64,000 nucleotides of DNA from Hyposmocoma kahamanoa (GCF_003589595.1 NW_020654289.1:2394643-2458642); one strand, 5' to 3'. Numbered from the stretch's first letter, positions 1 through 11,656 are shown. Translations and numbers: made by a program. The notes: a model not told the origin generated them from the letters alone.

Positions 1-400
1 TAATCACAAATTAGAAAACTGAAATAGTACAGCGCCAACAACTGACGTGTACGTCTCCGCATATTCCAAAAATATTCTGTATTTATTGTAATAAAGATAA
101 TATCTCTAACTATGAAGGGCTGTTCCATTCGGTGGTATGGGAAAAACAGGAAAACATCTAATTACAAAAGGAATCAAATTTCATCTGTAATTAAATGTTA
201 AATATGTAATTTTCCAATTTTTGTCCATTATAGTAAAGCTCAAGTTAAACTGGTCGATTTCAAGTGAAGCAATTGACAACACCCGTAAATTGCTCGAATT
301 CGGGCTGGCCAATCGGAGCGCAATTGTCACTGGAATGATTTGGCGGAATAGTTTTCAATTAAATGTCGTTTCGTGACTACTCGTATTTCTGGTTATAGGT
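1..400 (-). repeat. Dispersed repeat, copy A
   Basis: This stretch is the diverged reverse complement of 55040-55410. Shared words include ACAGCGCCAACAACT, GGGCTGTTCCATTCGGTGG and TTGTCCATTATAG. The two copies align along about 370 bp with small indels. No ORF is visible and the left end is cut by the window edge, so the family's full length and class are unknown. Confidence 0.75.
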
Positions 401-1105
401 ATACTGAAAGGACGTGGCAAATAGAGAATTTGAATCTTGAATCTTTGATCGTAAGAAGAAAATTTCAAATATTTAAGGATTTCAAACATGTATTAGCATA
501 AATTTCCTAAAGATTAAAATTAATTAAAATTACCTTCGACTAACAAAATAAATAGCTATGTCTATACGACGGCAAAACTTAGAACAACATCAATGCGTCA
601 AACCCTGATAACAGCCTACTATGGTCATGTAATGAATGAAAAAAAAAATAAAACAGTCGCTGAAAGAAAAAACGCATTATGGTGTAAATGAAATATTTGA
701 ATGATTATTATAATATTAATGCTTTATTTATTGGAAATTTTATAATTTAATAAATAATTACGAAAAGGTTTTATGTGACATTGTATAAATTGTGTATTAA
801 TTATTAATTTGTATGAATTTTTGTAATTTTAATGGTATATGTAGATATTATATTAGGAACATAATTTTATAATTTTGAAATATTTCTGCATGTACTCTTG
901 TTTATAATATATTGCATGTCAGAAATGGCTAAACGTGTGAAATAACATTCTGTAAACATTATCATCAATTATTGTACTTACCACATTTAAAGCAATAAAT
1001 GATTTGAATTCGACAATCCCTGTCATGTTATTAATCTACTTGTACCTACGGGTTGTAAACAAAATTTTAAAAAAAAAGGTATTTGTCACAATATTGACGT
1101 GTTAC
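401..1105. other. AT-rich stretch, nothing recognised
   Basis: No ORF, tRNA-like segment, repeat copy or inverted repeat was recognised here. The composition is strongly AT with short A and T runs. Confidence 0.6.
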
Positions 1106-1317
1106 CATTGACTTACAATTATATGGACGTCGGGTCCGCACTTGTAAGGCGCTAAAATCGTATACAGAGCGCCAAACTCCGCTTTAGTCTTCATTTGTTC
1201 TACTGACAGCGCGATACTGCGATGATATTACAATTTAAATTTCGAATAGGTTGACTTGGGACATTTTTTTCGTGGTTTTTGTATTAGACCCGTCGTCCAT
1301 TTATTTGTAAGTCAATG
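1106..1317 (+). mobile_element. hAT-like MITE copy 1, internally deleted
   Basis: The element begins CATTGACTTACAATTATATG and ends with the inverted match TTTGTAAGTCAATG. Both sides carry the exact 8-bp target duplication CGTGTTAC. It is 212 bp long, against 283-287 bp for the four other copies in the window, because part of the centre is missing. Eight-base duplications and a terminal CA fit the hAT superfamily. There is no ORF, so it would need a transposase supplied elsewhere. Confidence 0.88.
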
Positions 1318-1594
1318 CGTGTTACATTGAAATAACAATCGTCAAATGCAGTACTTACGTAACGATATATTTATACCAGTGTCGCGGATTGGTATCTTAA
1401 TTATGAGAGTATGAAATATAATTAAAACGCTGAACAATTCTGAATTTGAGCGACTCTTGTTCACCTAACCCTAAACACAACAATAAACACGTCTACTTAT
1501 TTGATGTCATTTTTTAAACACCGAGTGACCTCTTCATAATAAATGTCGTGTTGTCCCAACCGGCGCTTTGCAACGCGAGTGCACCGCGAGAATA

Positions 1595-1672
1595 TGCGAA
1601 TGTGTGCATCCGTACACGGCGCGCGGCGGGCATGCACACATATAAGCCACGCAGCTACGTTTGTATAGAGTT
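1595..1672. repeat. CpG-rich repeat related to 3420-3480
   Basis: The words GCGAATGTGTG, GCACACATA and GCTACGT followed by ATAGAG occur in the same order here and at 3420-3480. This points to two diverged copies of one short repeat. The local CG content (GGCGCGCGGCGGGC) stands out from the AT-rich surroundings. No function is assigned. Confidence 0.4.
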
Positions 1673-2024
1673 TTTTTTTTCATGATACCCAGTTACGTGC
1701 GCCGTGCTTAGGTGGCACACCTGTCCATTACAGTTGCTGTGTCAACCAGAGGTTTCAATCGGATGCGGTTCGTAATATATAACAACAAATGACATATTTT
1801 TAGTCGGTATAACGCTCAACAGATATAATTAATTTATGGTATACAGACATTTGACATATTCTTGCATAATATAAAAATCACTGGGTATAGACGATTGATA
1901 CAATAACTTTCAATCTAATACACCGATGGCATAATGTTCATTTTATATAAACACTTCAGATATAACATTCACTGAGTATTATAAATACAATTCTAGCGGT
2001 GTTTAGGTGCAATGGTGAATGAAA

Positions 2025-2214
2025 CGAATTTGTTTGCATTTGCTAGTTGGTTCGACCTCCTTGTGTGTTTAGGTTAGGTTAGTATATGACAGAGCTGCAC
2101 AGCCGTGCGAACGCAGCGAGCATGCCGCGGCAGCGGCCTACGATTGCGAGAACCAAATTTGTTTGCATTTGCTAGTTGATTCGACCCCCTCTTGTTTAGG
2201 TTAGATTAGTATAT
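2025..2214 (+). repeat. Direct duplication of ~65 bp
   Basis: Two copies (about 2025-2085 and 2150-2214) share TTTGTTTGCATTTGCTAGTT, then TTCGACC, then TTTAGGTTAG and TTAGTATATG. They are separated by about 60 bp of GC-rich sequence. This could be a local tandem duplication or the flank of an excised insertion. Confidence 0.6.
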
Positions 2215-2561
2215 GCAATTAAATATCCTGCTTAAAGTTTTAATAAATATATTAAAACCACTCACAAACAACAATAAATAAAGAATTGTCATATTTCTCT
2301 TTCAGGTATATTTGTTAATTTATTTAGTTAAGCGTTTCAATTATTCGTAAAACGAAATATTGTGTTGTATTATTTAATACATTATACTGGTAGTAATTAT
2401 ACCGTTTGTACATTATGTCACCTAATCATTATACCTAATGTTTGTTATACTGAAGGTTGCAGTGAGTGATTATATCCTTAGAAATTACATCAAATGTTGT
2501 TATACTAAGTAAAAAAAAAAGGTTATTTGTTGTTATATCTTCCATTACACGCCCGTTTCAA

Positions 2562-2670
2562 TCGCAAAGATCTGAGGGTCACTGCCACTGCGCCCGTCAC
2601 CCAGAGACATAAGTTGACAAGTCCCATGTGCCTGTAATTTCACCAGCACGCTTGCCTTTCAAATCATATC
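2562..2670 (-). repeat. Unclassified ~310-bp repeat family, partial
   Basis: On the - strand this reads as the central part of the family best seen at 33555-33865. Diagnostic words (given on the + strand) are GCAAAGATCTGAGGG, CACTGCCACTGCGCCCGTCA and TTGACAAGTCCCATGTGCC. It is truncated on both sides. Confidence 0.7.
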
Positions 2671-2999
2671 GCTTGGTGCTTCCCGGTACGTATTCTTTTC
2701 TAAGGTACTGCTGATGCTACTTAAAGTTATGTTATTTGTCTCATTATACTATGCTATTACCTTTATTTTATGCCATATCTTACCATTTATTACTGTATTA
2801 CGAAAAATGCTGTATTTTAGTTCTTATTCTTAGTTAAATAAATGTTCTAGTAAACATTTTCGTAGTCACGGTTTCAATTTGAAATAAAGGTGTCACCTCA
2901 CTTGTCAACGCGATCGGCTTGAGTCGACTGGTAAAAGCATTGTCACACGATGCGACGTAATGCTTTCCGTGTCGATAAATTTGGTGATTGTCCAAGGAC

Positions 3000-3384
3000 G
3001 CGTTCCCATTATGTCGTGACGACAGATAGTCGTGCAGTTTAAAGTGTCGTGACTGTGTATTTAAATGAAGTCATTCACACATAGAACAATACGATTACGA
3101 CTTATTTAACGTTACAACTACAGACTGTCATGACCATGGGAAGGGCTAGAAAGACAGTCGTCGGATGATAAATAAAACATCACGACAAAAATGTGACGAC
3201 AGATAATCGCATCTTCAAACGATTTTGTGTGCAAACGATAAATTGTTGTCACGATCTAGTAGAAACAGCTAGACACGACAGTCCGTTCAACGATATTATA
3301 AACGTCCACGACACAGTCACGACAGACAATCGTGATATGGGAACAGGCTAAAATAAATAAGACGTTACGACATAATGGGAACGC
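3000..3384. mobile_element. TIR element (GCGTTCCCATTATGTCGT ends), 385 bp
   Basis: The left end GCGTTCCCATTATGTCGTGA is matched in inverse at 3363-3384 (ACGACATAATGGGAACGC). The interior repeats the word CGACAGATAATCG or its complement several times, giving subterminal repeats that may be transposase binding sites. There is no ORF, so it looks like a non-autonomous DNA transposon. No clear target duplication was found. Confidence 0.7.
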
Positions 3385-4090
3385 ACCCTAACACTGGTCG
3401 TCTCTTGCACTTTCATTATTTTGCGAATGTGTGTGTGTGTCGTGCACACATACACGCCATGTTGCTACGTAGGCATAGAGTTATCATACTTATTTTATAA
3501 TACTGTGCTATTACTGCTTATCGTTAGTGTTATGAAGAAAGATGTACGGTTTTTGCACCGTACAATATTTTTGTTAAAAATCCTTTTACTGCACGCGTTT
3601 ATATTAAGTAAAAAGTGTACAGTACTTACATTTACTTGTTACGGAAACTGTGGTTCACGTACACTCATCATACTTACGTCATCCTACTCTATTTAACTTT
3701 ACTTCAAGCTGAGGCATTCAAAGATTGGAATATAAGAGTTTTATATAGGACGATATGACCGATACAATATGGCGGCATGCCCTTAAACTGGCATGTCTAT
3801 TAAGATATACATAGCGTATTTTAAAACACATAAGACTTAGATTAAATCTATTTCTCAATTTTCGTCTAATTTATTTATTTATTTATTTATTTATTAGGTG
3901 CACCAACTGTTACTACAATATTTCATGTAGGTGTTAATGCATTTCAAAAAGTTAGTCTAAAACCAGCCCGTTGCACCAAGTTAGTCTAATTAACTACCGT
4001 AATCAATTAAAAGTGAGCACCTCATGCAATAAAAATGTTTAACAGTGTTTAAAAATTACCAAAGATGATTTTAAGACTAAAAACTACTGG
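3385..4090. other. Non-coding stretch with ATTT microsatellite
   Basis: Apart from a short (ATTT)n run near 3878-3898 and the related-repeat word block at 3420-3480, I see no gene or recognisable element. Confidence 0.5.
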
Positions 4091-4160
4091 CCTACATTTA
4101 TTTCTACCGTGAGCTTGGGTATAATTTGTGTTTGTCTATGTTTGTGTCCATGGCACCCGC
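4091..4160 (+). mobile_element. Gly-tRNA-derived SINE, 5' half of an interrupted copy
   Basis: The body of the tRNA-Gly-like SINE family (CCTACATTTATTTCT, then GTTGTCTATG-like and CCATGGCACCCGC) stops at 4160. It resumes at 5212 with GCACCCGCGATACAGGG. The tRNA-like head is absent, so the copy is also 5' truncated. Confidence 0.75.
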
Positions 4161-5211
4161 CTTAGAGCACGCTCTAATGGTGTATTTCCACCGGCGAGAC
4201 GAGACGAGACGAGGCGAGACTATTTTTAAAACTTGTATGGCAAAATTACAATTCTCTCCAACGCATCTTCGGTGGAAATGGTCGGGATTGACGAGGATGG
4301 GCGAGATGAGATTTGAAATATTTGTTGATGTAACGTTGAACCGTATTGCAGCCTACATAGACTCTTTATTAACTCTGCAACGGAAATACGATTCACGATA
4401 TCGCGCGAGTACGCGCGAGCTCGCACGAGATTACGGGATACAGTCGCGTGCATTGAAACGTTCACACATTTTCGAAATTATGTAAACATTAGATATTTCA
4501 AAAAATGTACCTTGTGCTGTTTTCAAAAATATGTAGTCACGACACCGTTTTTAAAAAGTATACTTTTATTTCAGAAAAAAATAAACAAACTACAGTCAGT
4601 GAAAAACATGTAGTCCTGGTGTCATACATGTACCCATATCATTTTCGTAAATATTTATACAATGCATATTATATATTTATAATTGCATTAAAATATATAC
4701 GATCAGGGTTGTGATTTTATCATAATTATGTAACCACTTTTAAAACATTGCATCGTATACAAAAATATATACACAATATAGCTGCAATATAATGTAAATA
4801 TACCAGCGCCAGTTGGAAACATTTTTATGGTATTTTGCTAGTTCGTAACATTTGCCCTGGGATAACAGATTATATGAAAAAAAGTTATTTTCGATATAAA
4901 GTTCTTTTTATTTTTATTTATTATTTATTTATTTTATCTTAGAAAGTACAAACAGCTTCTGTCACAACATGATTATTTCTTCTTACAGTATCTTCATCTG
5001 ATTCTTCTTCCGTTAACATATTTAATAATAAGAATAAACCGCGTATTTATCGCTAGACGAATTTAACAGCACTGTGTATTCACTACCCATTATCCAAGCG
5101 TGGTCTCACGCGAGTACGCAAAGGCAATTTTTGGTGGAAATAGGTCGGCGAGATTTCAATTCTCGTCTCACCTCGTCTCGTCTCGCCTCGCCAGTGGAAA
5201 AGCACTTTAAG
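4161..5211. mobile_element. 1.05-kb foldback DNA element inserted in a SINE
   Basis: The ends CTTAGAGCAC and (inverse) CTTAAAGTGC are followed by a longer imperfect inverted repeat. That repeat contains TTTCCACC or TTTCCACT, GGCGAG and a GAGAC-type pentamer run (4195-4225 and, inverted, 5155-5195). Both sides carry the exact 8-bp duplication GCACCCGC (4153-4160 and 5212-5219), taken from the interrupted SINE. The interior has only short chance ORFs. The 8-bp duplication suggests an hAT-type transposase. Confidence 0.85.
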
Positions 5212-5250
5212 GCACCCGCGATACAGGGTTTCACTATTGCAGGGCCAAAA
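5212..5250 (+). mobile_element. Gly-tRNA-derived SINE, 3' half of the interrupted copy
   Basis: The sequence continues the SINE body (GATACAGGGTTTC, then GCAGGGCC) exactly where the copy at 4091-4160 stops, after the 8-bp target duplication. Confidence 0.7.
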
Positions 5251-6875
5251 AAAAACTTAGGAAGAAATTTTTTTATGTAAAATTCACAATATGGTTCAGA
5301 TACTAAATAAAAAATGCTATGTACCCGAACCAAGTAAATTGAGTATTTAAAGTAGCGGATTGTGATACATTTATTAATAAAAAAAACTGTTTTTCCTAAC
5401 CTATAACTGTGGAATAATATCTCAAAAAGAATTTCCCAACGTTGGTTTTGTTCGGTCTGTGCAAGTAGGTAAATGTTTTTTTAAACTTGACCCTGCATGG
5501 CTAACACTGTACTCAATTAAAAGAACGTGACGCTACAAAAACACCGAGTCGACAGTGTCACGTAACAGATTAAATAATTTTTTTATTGTTATTTATTTTT
5601 GTAGTTTAAAAAATTCTTCAAAGTGTTCCGCCTCATACATGATTTTTTTTATTAGGAAACGTGTCTGCTCAGTTTTATTAGTGCTGGAGCAAATAATGTG
5701 AATACTGGATTACATTTAATTAAACTCTTAATAATAAATTCAATTGCATTTGTATTGTTAAAGTAGGTAGGTATAACTACGAGGACGATTTATGACATTG
5801 ATATAGGATATAGGTGAAAACTCAAAACCGGTGCTGAGTTTACACGCTGCGTTTTGCAGTGAAAGCAACCTTATTTTAATGCAGCTAGCACCACATAAAA
5901 TATCTTTTTTTTTGTTAACTAAATGTTTTATCTTACATTGTATTTTTTATTTCTACTTAATAGTAACATTACCACGGCGTTCACGAAGCAAACTACAAAC
6001 AGTGCCTTGAATTTATAACCTCGTTTTGAGAGATACGGATTTTCAATGGAACATAAATGAAGTAAACGTAACGTGGACCATAAATGGAACGCAACACCTA
6101 ATGTTGCAATGTTGGCACTCCTGGCATGACAGGATAACCAACTGTGTGGAGTGTAAGTGGTGTAGGGATAGGCAGATGAAGAAAACCGCCGCCAGTGGAC
6201 ATTCTTTATGATTTGGTATGACCTTGAAGTGTGTTCCAATCAAAATTATATCATTCGCGATATGTTTCCGCAGTTATGTGCATAGAAGTTAAGTACACGC
6301 AATAAACTAATTATTGTTCTATTGAGTAAGGTTTTCATTTCTAAGCCGCCGTAATTATGGAAGACAGTTTCTCCGTAAATGCCCCTCCGGTGCGTCCCGT
6401 CCTATATATTTTATAATGTTTATTACCGCGTACGATACACCGTACACCGCTATCTTTTAGTTCACGCTTTCAGCCAGCGAAGGGACTACAGATAAAACAC
6501 CTTTGACTACACCCGTGCCCAAAAAATACGTATATAGACTGACAGTTTTGAAAACGCCGCGAACTACATAGGCCAATTTTCGTAATATTTTTGAGCTTCA
6601 TACCAGACCCATTACAGGATACCATCCATACTTGGATTATATTCCTGCGTCCTGATTTTGATTCAAATCGGAACGGGTAGTCTCGAAATCAGATGGATTT
6701 CTGAGCGAGAAGATGAACCTGATTCGTACTATCTTTCTAATTTGTAAGTTAAATAAACCGTTTATTACCTACACAAACAATAAAAAAAAATGTATCCGCT
6801 TAAGGCGAAAATGATGCTGACTCTACATTTTTAATTTTTTTTTAAATTAAAATTGACTCCGCCTACTTGCTGCAG
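5251..6875. other. Non-coding stretch, nothing firmly recognised
   Basis: Short ORFs at 5928-6243 overlap each other on both strands. They have no signal for coding and no splice context. The stretch just before the exon at 6876 is AT-rich with poly-T and would be intron. Confidence 0.5.
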
Positions 6876-7100
6876 CGCTTGCTAAGGCAGTTTGTGCCGG
6901 ATGAGTACAGGCGCGCGCGACACCACATGCTGCTGGCGCGGGGCCTGGCGCGCGCGCAGGCACACCGAAACACACCGGTGCTGCGCGCCATCACGCTCCT
7001 CAACTCCGTTCTCGAGGCGGCACCACACTCTGATTTGTTTGACAGCACGATTGGATGTCTGATGTGTGAATGCAGGAAAGTGTTTGAACCAATGATGCCT
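6876..7100 (+). CDS. Internal exon of an unrecognised conserved protein
   Basis: This 225-bp exon has 75 codons, enters and leaves in phase 0, and stands out by its GC-rich third positions in an AT-rich background. A pyrimidine-rich tract and TTGCTGCAG acceptor precede it, and a perfect GTGAGT donor follows at 7101. The peptide starts RLLRQFVPDEYRRARHHM, has the hydrophobic heptads LRAITLLNSVLEAAP, and ends STIGCLMCECRKVFEPMMP. It looks like helical scaffold or HEAT-like sequence with three cysteines, but I do not recognise the family. Neighbouring exons were not found in the window, so the introns must be long or the other exons very short. A second acceptor at 6889-6890 would shorten it by five codons. 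Confidence 0.65.
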
Positions 7101-7369
7101 GTGAGTTCAATCCTGTGAACTGTATTATGTTTATTTGTTTGTATGTTATTTGATATGTTTTTTTTTGTTGTTTTTGTTTGTAGCGATTTGGATTTATCTG
7201 TAAAGCTACAAATGTTAAATAAATAAATTTTGAGAGTGCTCTTAAAGTTGCGTTGGCTGTACAGAATTAACGTTACTTTATAAGAAGGCGGGTTTATGAC
7301 GTCTTTTTCATGTCATACAGATTTCAAAGACTTTACGAGCACAAAACGATTCGGCATTCAAAATCTCAT

Positions 7370-7750
7370 ACATCCCTACATCGGGCGTCTACTCCCAAAA
7401 GTAAAATCCGATACACGTAGCTGCGTACGTCCTTCGTTTTAATAATTTCTTACTCTGAAACGCGTTAAGTGCCCGATTGCGGAACGATTGCGGAATGAAA
7501 CGCGTGATTTATATGGGTGTCCGATATCGGATGTTGATAAAGCTACTACGAAAAGCCATTTTGACAGGATTTTGACAACGTGTATCCGTGCTTCGTATCG
7601 GACACGGAAGTAACGACGAGTCGAAGATCGTAATTTGACACAAGTAGTTGCGAAACGCCAAATGAGAGCTTTCGTGTCGTATTTTGACATTATTTTCATC
7701 TTAGAACTGACATAAAACCAACGGTAGCTCGAGGGTATCGTTTGTACATC
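7370..7750. repeat. CpG-rich repeat, possibly 5' end of a DNA transposon
   Basis: The region is rich in CG dinucleotides and related words (CCGATATCGGAT, CGTATCGGAC, GTAGCTGCGTACG). A similar end (CTACTCTCAAAATATACAACC and CAGCTGCGTACG, inverted) occurs at 15355-15398, so this may be one terminus of a transposon family. It precedes a possible transposase fragment at 7784. Confidence 0.35.
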
Positions 7751-7783
7751 GTTTGTGTAAAAAAATAGTGAATACTGTTAGTT

Positions 7784-8050
7784 GTGGAGGCGCTCGGACA
7801 AGAAATACGTGAAGATGAAGTAGAGAGACGACGTCAAAGGAATCGCAGTTTCTTGGTATCGCTTACTGATGGCAAAGTTGTAAGCGATTACCGGCTCGCT
7901 GCGAGAATTTTGTATAATCTTTTTGAAGATGTAACACGCATGGTGTTCAAAAATATTCTAGGTTTATTGACCCACCACCACCAAGAAAAGTTATTTCTCG
8001 ATCTGCAAATATGGTTTGTTTGTCAGATTGCACATTATGTTCATTCGTAA
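7784..8050 (+). pseudogene. Possible PIF/Harbinger-type transposase N-terminal remnant
   Basis: An 88-codon ORF begins at a non-ATG codon and reads EVERRRQRNRSFLV, then DYRLAARILYNLFEDV. An Arg-rich start followed by a YRL-containing helix is typical of the N-terminal region of Harbinger-type transposases. No DDE catalytic region follows, because a LINE fragment begins about 100 bp downstream. The family call rests on a short resemblance only; it could be a chance ORF. Confidence 0.25.
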
Positions 8051-8109
8051 GCATGTCTTAGATTGTGTCGTACACAAAGTAAAAGAAACTTAAGAAACGA
8101 AAGTAGTAG

Positions 8110-9180
8110 ATCCGCCTACAGGAAGAATAATAGAGGCATCCCCCAAGGTAGCTTCTCTTTCTGTGTTACATAAACGATCTTCCAAAATATATTAGTAAAC
8201 AAATGGTATTATTTGCAGACGATAGCACTGCTGTTATAAAGTGTGAAGACAAAGAGCAATACGAACGTGACATTAATAAAACTATAAGTGACATCATAGG
8301 ATGGATGAATGGAAATGGTCTCAGTATAAACCTAACAAAAACTAACATCATGCAATTTCACTCGTCTAAAAGACTACTGATAGAGTTAAACATCTCGTTT
8401 AATCTTGTTACTATAGAACAAGTTAAACACACAAAATTTTTGAGTCTTATCCTTGACAGCAATTGCAACAGGAAAGGCCATGTTGAGAACTTGTGTAACA
8501 AATTGTCACGGTTTATGTACCCATTGAGAAAATTAGTACAGAATGCGTCTGTGGATGCGGCCTTAACAGCTTATTTTGGTTCTGTGCAGTCGGTTATAAA
8601 TTACTGTATAATTTTTAGGGGAAACTCTGTAGAGTTTATGCAGATATTTAAGATACAAAAACGCTGTGTACGTATCATTTGCGGTGGGTCTCAAATGGAT
8701 TCGTGTAAGCCATTTTTCGACAAGTGCATAATCCTACCTTTCCATGCCTGTACATTAAGGAAGTTGCTGCATTTGTCCAGAAATATCCGTCATATTTTGA
8801 AATCGCAGATAAAAGGAACCATAGAAGTTTAAGACATGGGCAAAGAATGGTTTACTCGGGCAATCATACCTCAGCATTTAACCACAAAAGCTTTTATGTG
8901 ATGTCGGTCAAAATATACAAAAGCATTCCGAATGAATTTAAAAGATTAGAGTACATAAAATTTAAAAATCCTTTTAAAACTTTATTATAGTATACAAGAG
9001 GTTTTGGACGACAGTAACAAATTTGGTGACTAGCGATGTGACACGTTTATTAATATATTTTTTTCTCATATTGTGTATGTAATTTAATTTTATTCTGTGA
9101 CATTTAAATAATATTGTACACCTTAACTGGTAGACTATAGAACGCAAACCAATGTAATATTTTAAGACCTTATGTTATTA
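8110..9180 (+). pseudogene. LINE 3' half: reverse transcriptase C-terminal part (CR1/Jockey type)
   Basis: The translation shows RT motif B-like GIPQGS (about 8132), then after a frame change YINDLP and the catalytic block VLFADDST (8206-8229). The C-terminal domain runs to 8832 and carries the IQKRCVRIICG signature. Another frameshift near 8800-8830 moves the last 60 codons (to 8990) into a second frame, followed by a 3' UTR. The N-terminal RT, endonuclease and ORF1 are missing. The FADD box with IQKRC tail is usual for CR1/Jockey-type LINEs. It is dead: 5' truncated and frameshifted at least twice. Its 3' UTR is interrupted by the element at 9185. Confidence 0.85.
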
Positions 9181-9184
9181 CCCA

Positions 9185-10076
9185 TAGGGTAAAACCGGGA
9201 TAGATGCCGCAGTGGGATAGGTGCCACGTTTTCAAAAACTTAACTTCCCCAAATCGCAACAAAAAATAATTAGTTTAAATAAGGAGTATAGACACCACTC
9301 ATCAAAGTTCCTGCGGGGCTTCGTGTGGAATAGACGCGTTTAGCTTATGCATGCGTTTATCTCCGCGACGAACACGACAAACGGTTCAAAATTTCAGACG
9401 CAAGTATTGCATAGTTTGTAAGTTATAATAAATTCCATTTTATTTTTATTATAACTATACACTGGTTCATTAACTGCGGACCTAGGTGTCAGTAATCGCT
9501 CTTTTGAATATAGCTTGGTTAAATAATAAAAATGCATCTATCCATATCGAACAGGATAGTCACTTCGATTTTTCGCGGTATAGAAAAAGACAAGAAAGTT
9601 AGGAAAAGAAAGTAATAAAATACATTATTTTAGTAAAAAAAGACAAATAAATGATAATAAATAGTTTAAAAGTAAGTAAAAGTAGTTTAAAGACAAATTA
9701 GTCATATTACAAACAGCGAACATTTTTGTATGGAATGCGTTGATAGCTACAGAAATACGAAGTGAAGTAGGTAGTAACTTTAACTTTAACATTTTATTAT
9801 GAATTTTACTATTTTAATCTAAAGAGCATCTATCTTTCTTAGTATTTCCATCGTGTGGCGTCTATCCACATATGTAGGCATCTATCCTCAAAAAAATAGG
9901 TTTGCAAAAAGTCAATTTCTTCAAAATCAGTAAATGTTAGGTCAATAAAATCAAGTCTTAATGTAATATAAAAGATTAAACTAGTTATATCCATAGGAAT
10001 TATTCATGGTAAACCAATAATTTTTAAATTAAGAGGCCCTTTCAAAAAGTGGGAAATCTAACCCGGTTTTACCCTA
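9185..10076. mobile_element. TIR element with TAGGGTAAAACCGGG ends, ~890 bp
   Basis: The left end TAGGGTAAAACCGGGATAGAT is matched in inverse at the right end (ATCTAACCCGGTTTTACCCTA). GTTATTA directly follows the right end and lies 4 bp outside the left end, so a 7-8 bp target duplication with a slightly altered left boundary is likely. The motif GATAGATGC or GCATCTATCC recurs inside. No transposase ORF is present. It sits within the 3' UTR of the LINE at 8110. Confidence 0.7.
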
Positions 10077-10083
10077 GTTATTA

Positions 10084-11240
10084 ACAAATATATTCTTATT
10101 CTTCATTAAAAAAATTTTTTTTTACAGACAAACTTTGCTATGTCTGTGAGGTCAATATATCAACAAAGTTGGCCCCGTAATAATGTAGTGCGTTGATGGA
10201 AGTAACACACCGTAAATTGCCCTTGTATTTTCTATACATGGGCATTGGGCAACACAACTCAACATATTAGGTTGCGTTCAATATGTAACGGAATTGAGAC
10301 GTACGAAATTGCGAGTGACGCCATCAAGAGTTTGAATGGCCTGAAATAATTTCTAGTATTGTAGAGCAACTTGTGTTTGGAAGTTGTGTATTCAATCATA
10401 TACTTAAGACTCATACCTATGTAAAATATAAAATTTGCACTTGATGTAACGATTGAAAATGAATAAACGAGTGAACACAATAAACTTTTTATTTTAATAA
10501 TTATAAAACAACTTAATGCTGAGCTGCTATCAAGTTAAGTACAGCTGCCTGGAGCAAGTTCCGCCCTTCCGCTGCCATGCCGCTTTACCTTATTGAAAAC
10601 GTAATAAAAGCAAACATTAACTCAAAATAATACAATTTATTATTAACACATGCTCGTGCGTATGCGTAATGAAAACCAGCAAAACACATTTTTATAGCTT
10701 AAAGAAGATAGGCAGATACATATTTTGAGCATAGATTGATGAGCGTCACTTTCTAGAAATTATGAATAAGAACAAAGATACAAAACCTAAAAACATACCT
10801 TCTGCTAGCACTTGCTGGAGCTAGTCTTGGTGGAGCCTGCTAGCCCGTCCCTTCAGATCTTGTAGCAGAAAACTACGTCAAAATATTGATGCTTCTGCAT
10901 GAACTCTCGGAGCATTTCAATTTGGTCAGCAATGGCGTGGACATTCAACTTTATTACACAATATTTTTAATATATATTAGTCAGATTATGTATATTATCT
11001 ACATTTTTAGAAATTGAAGATTTGTATTTTCAAAATCTCGTCGTCATTTTTCACGACGACAGATACTATTTTTAAACAAATGCTTTATGGCAGTGACACG
11101 TAGTCATTTTGACGATGGCTTTAAATTCAAAATGTTTAATTAGCCACTTAGAATAAATTTTATATTACAAAGATATTGGTAATAGCATATTGTAAGTTAC
11201 ATATTAGTATTTTACATAAACTTAACATATTTGTTGTGAA
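10084..11240. other. AT-rich stretch, nothing recognised
   Basis: No convincing ORF, splice-bounded exon or known repeat copy was found. Confidence 0.5.
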
Positions 11241-11440
11241 ATGTTCATTTTATAACATAATTTGATTTTTACAGTATGTCAATCTTAAAGGACCCTATTT
11301 TTTCATTCATTCTACTGGTATTCTACATTCACGTTAGCCGTGCCGACGTTGCCTATGGCCAACGAAGCACGGCCATCGTTGATCCGAAAGTCCTTCGGGG
11401 TAAGAGCAATCAACGAACTACGTATTATGAGCTTCGTTCC

Positions 11441-11493
11441 GGACGCAGTGACGTAGACTACATCACTACGTTACGTAGTACGTGACTGCGTCC
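11441..11493. repeat. CpG-rich hairpin
   Basis: GGACGCAGTGACGTA pairs with TACGTGACTGCGTCC with one mismatch across a 23-nt AT/CG-mixed loop. A second small hairpin (TCGTTGAT / ATCAACGA) lies at 11372-11420. It is probably a foldback piece of a DNA element and makes the overlapping ORF (11276-11485) doubtful. Confidence 0.5.
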
Positions 11494-11656
11494 GTCTTTC
11501 GTTTGTGTATCGTTTTGAGCGTATCACTAGAGCCTCAGCAACGTCCCACCTTATAGTGTTTCAACTTAAAATATACATATCGTATTGTTATTTCGTGGAT
11601 TCTTTTTCGTTTTTTTTTTGCTGGACTCGGATTTTTGTACTTATCGTTAAATTAAA

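Noticed and set aside
3421..3696. 91-codon ORF with hydrophobic stretches
   Set aside because: It starts at a non-ATG codon next to a TIR element and within a short dispersed repeat; composition explains it.
11276..11485. ORF with a signal-peptide-like start (MSILKDPIFSFILLVFY) right after a TTTTTACAG
   Set aside because: The frame runs straight into CpG-rich hairpins of a foldback element. No later exon or family feature supports it; the hydrophobic start is expected from AT-rich sequence.
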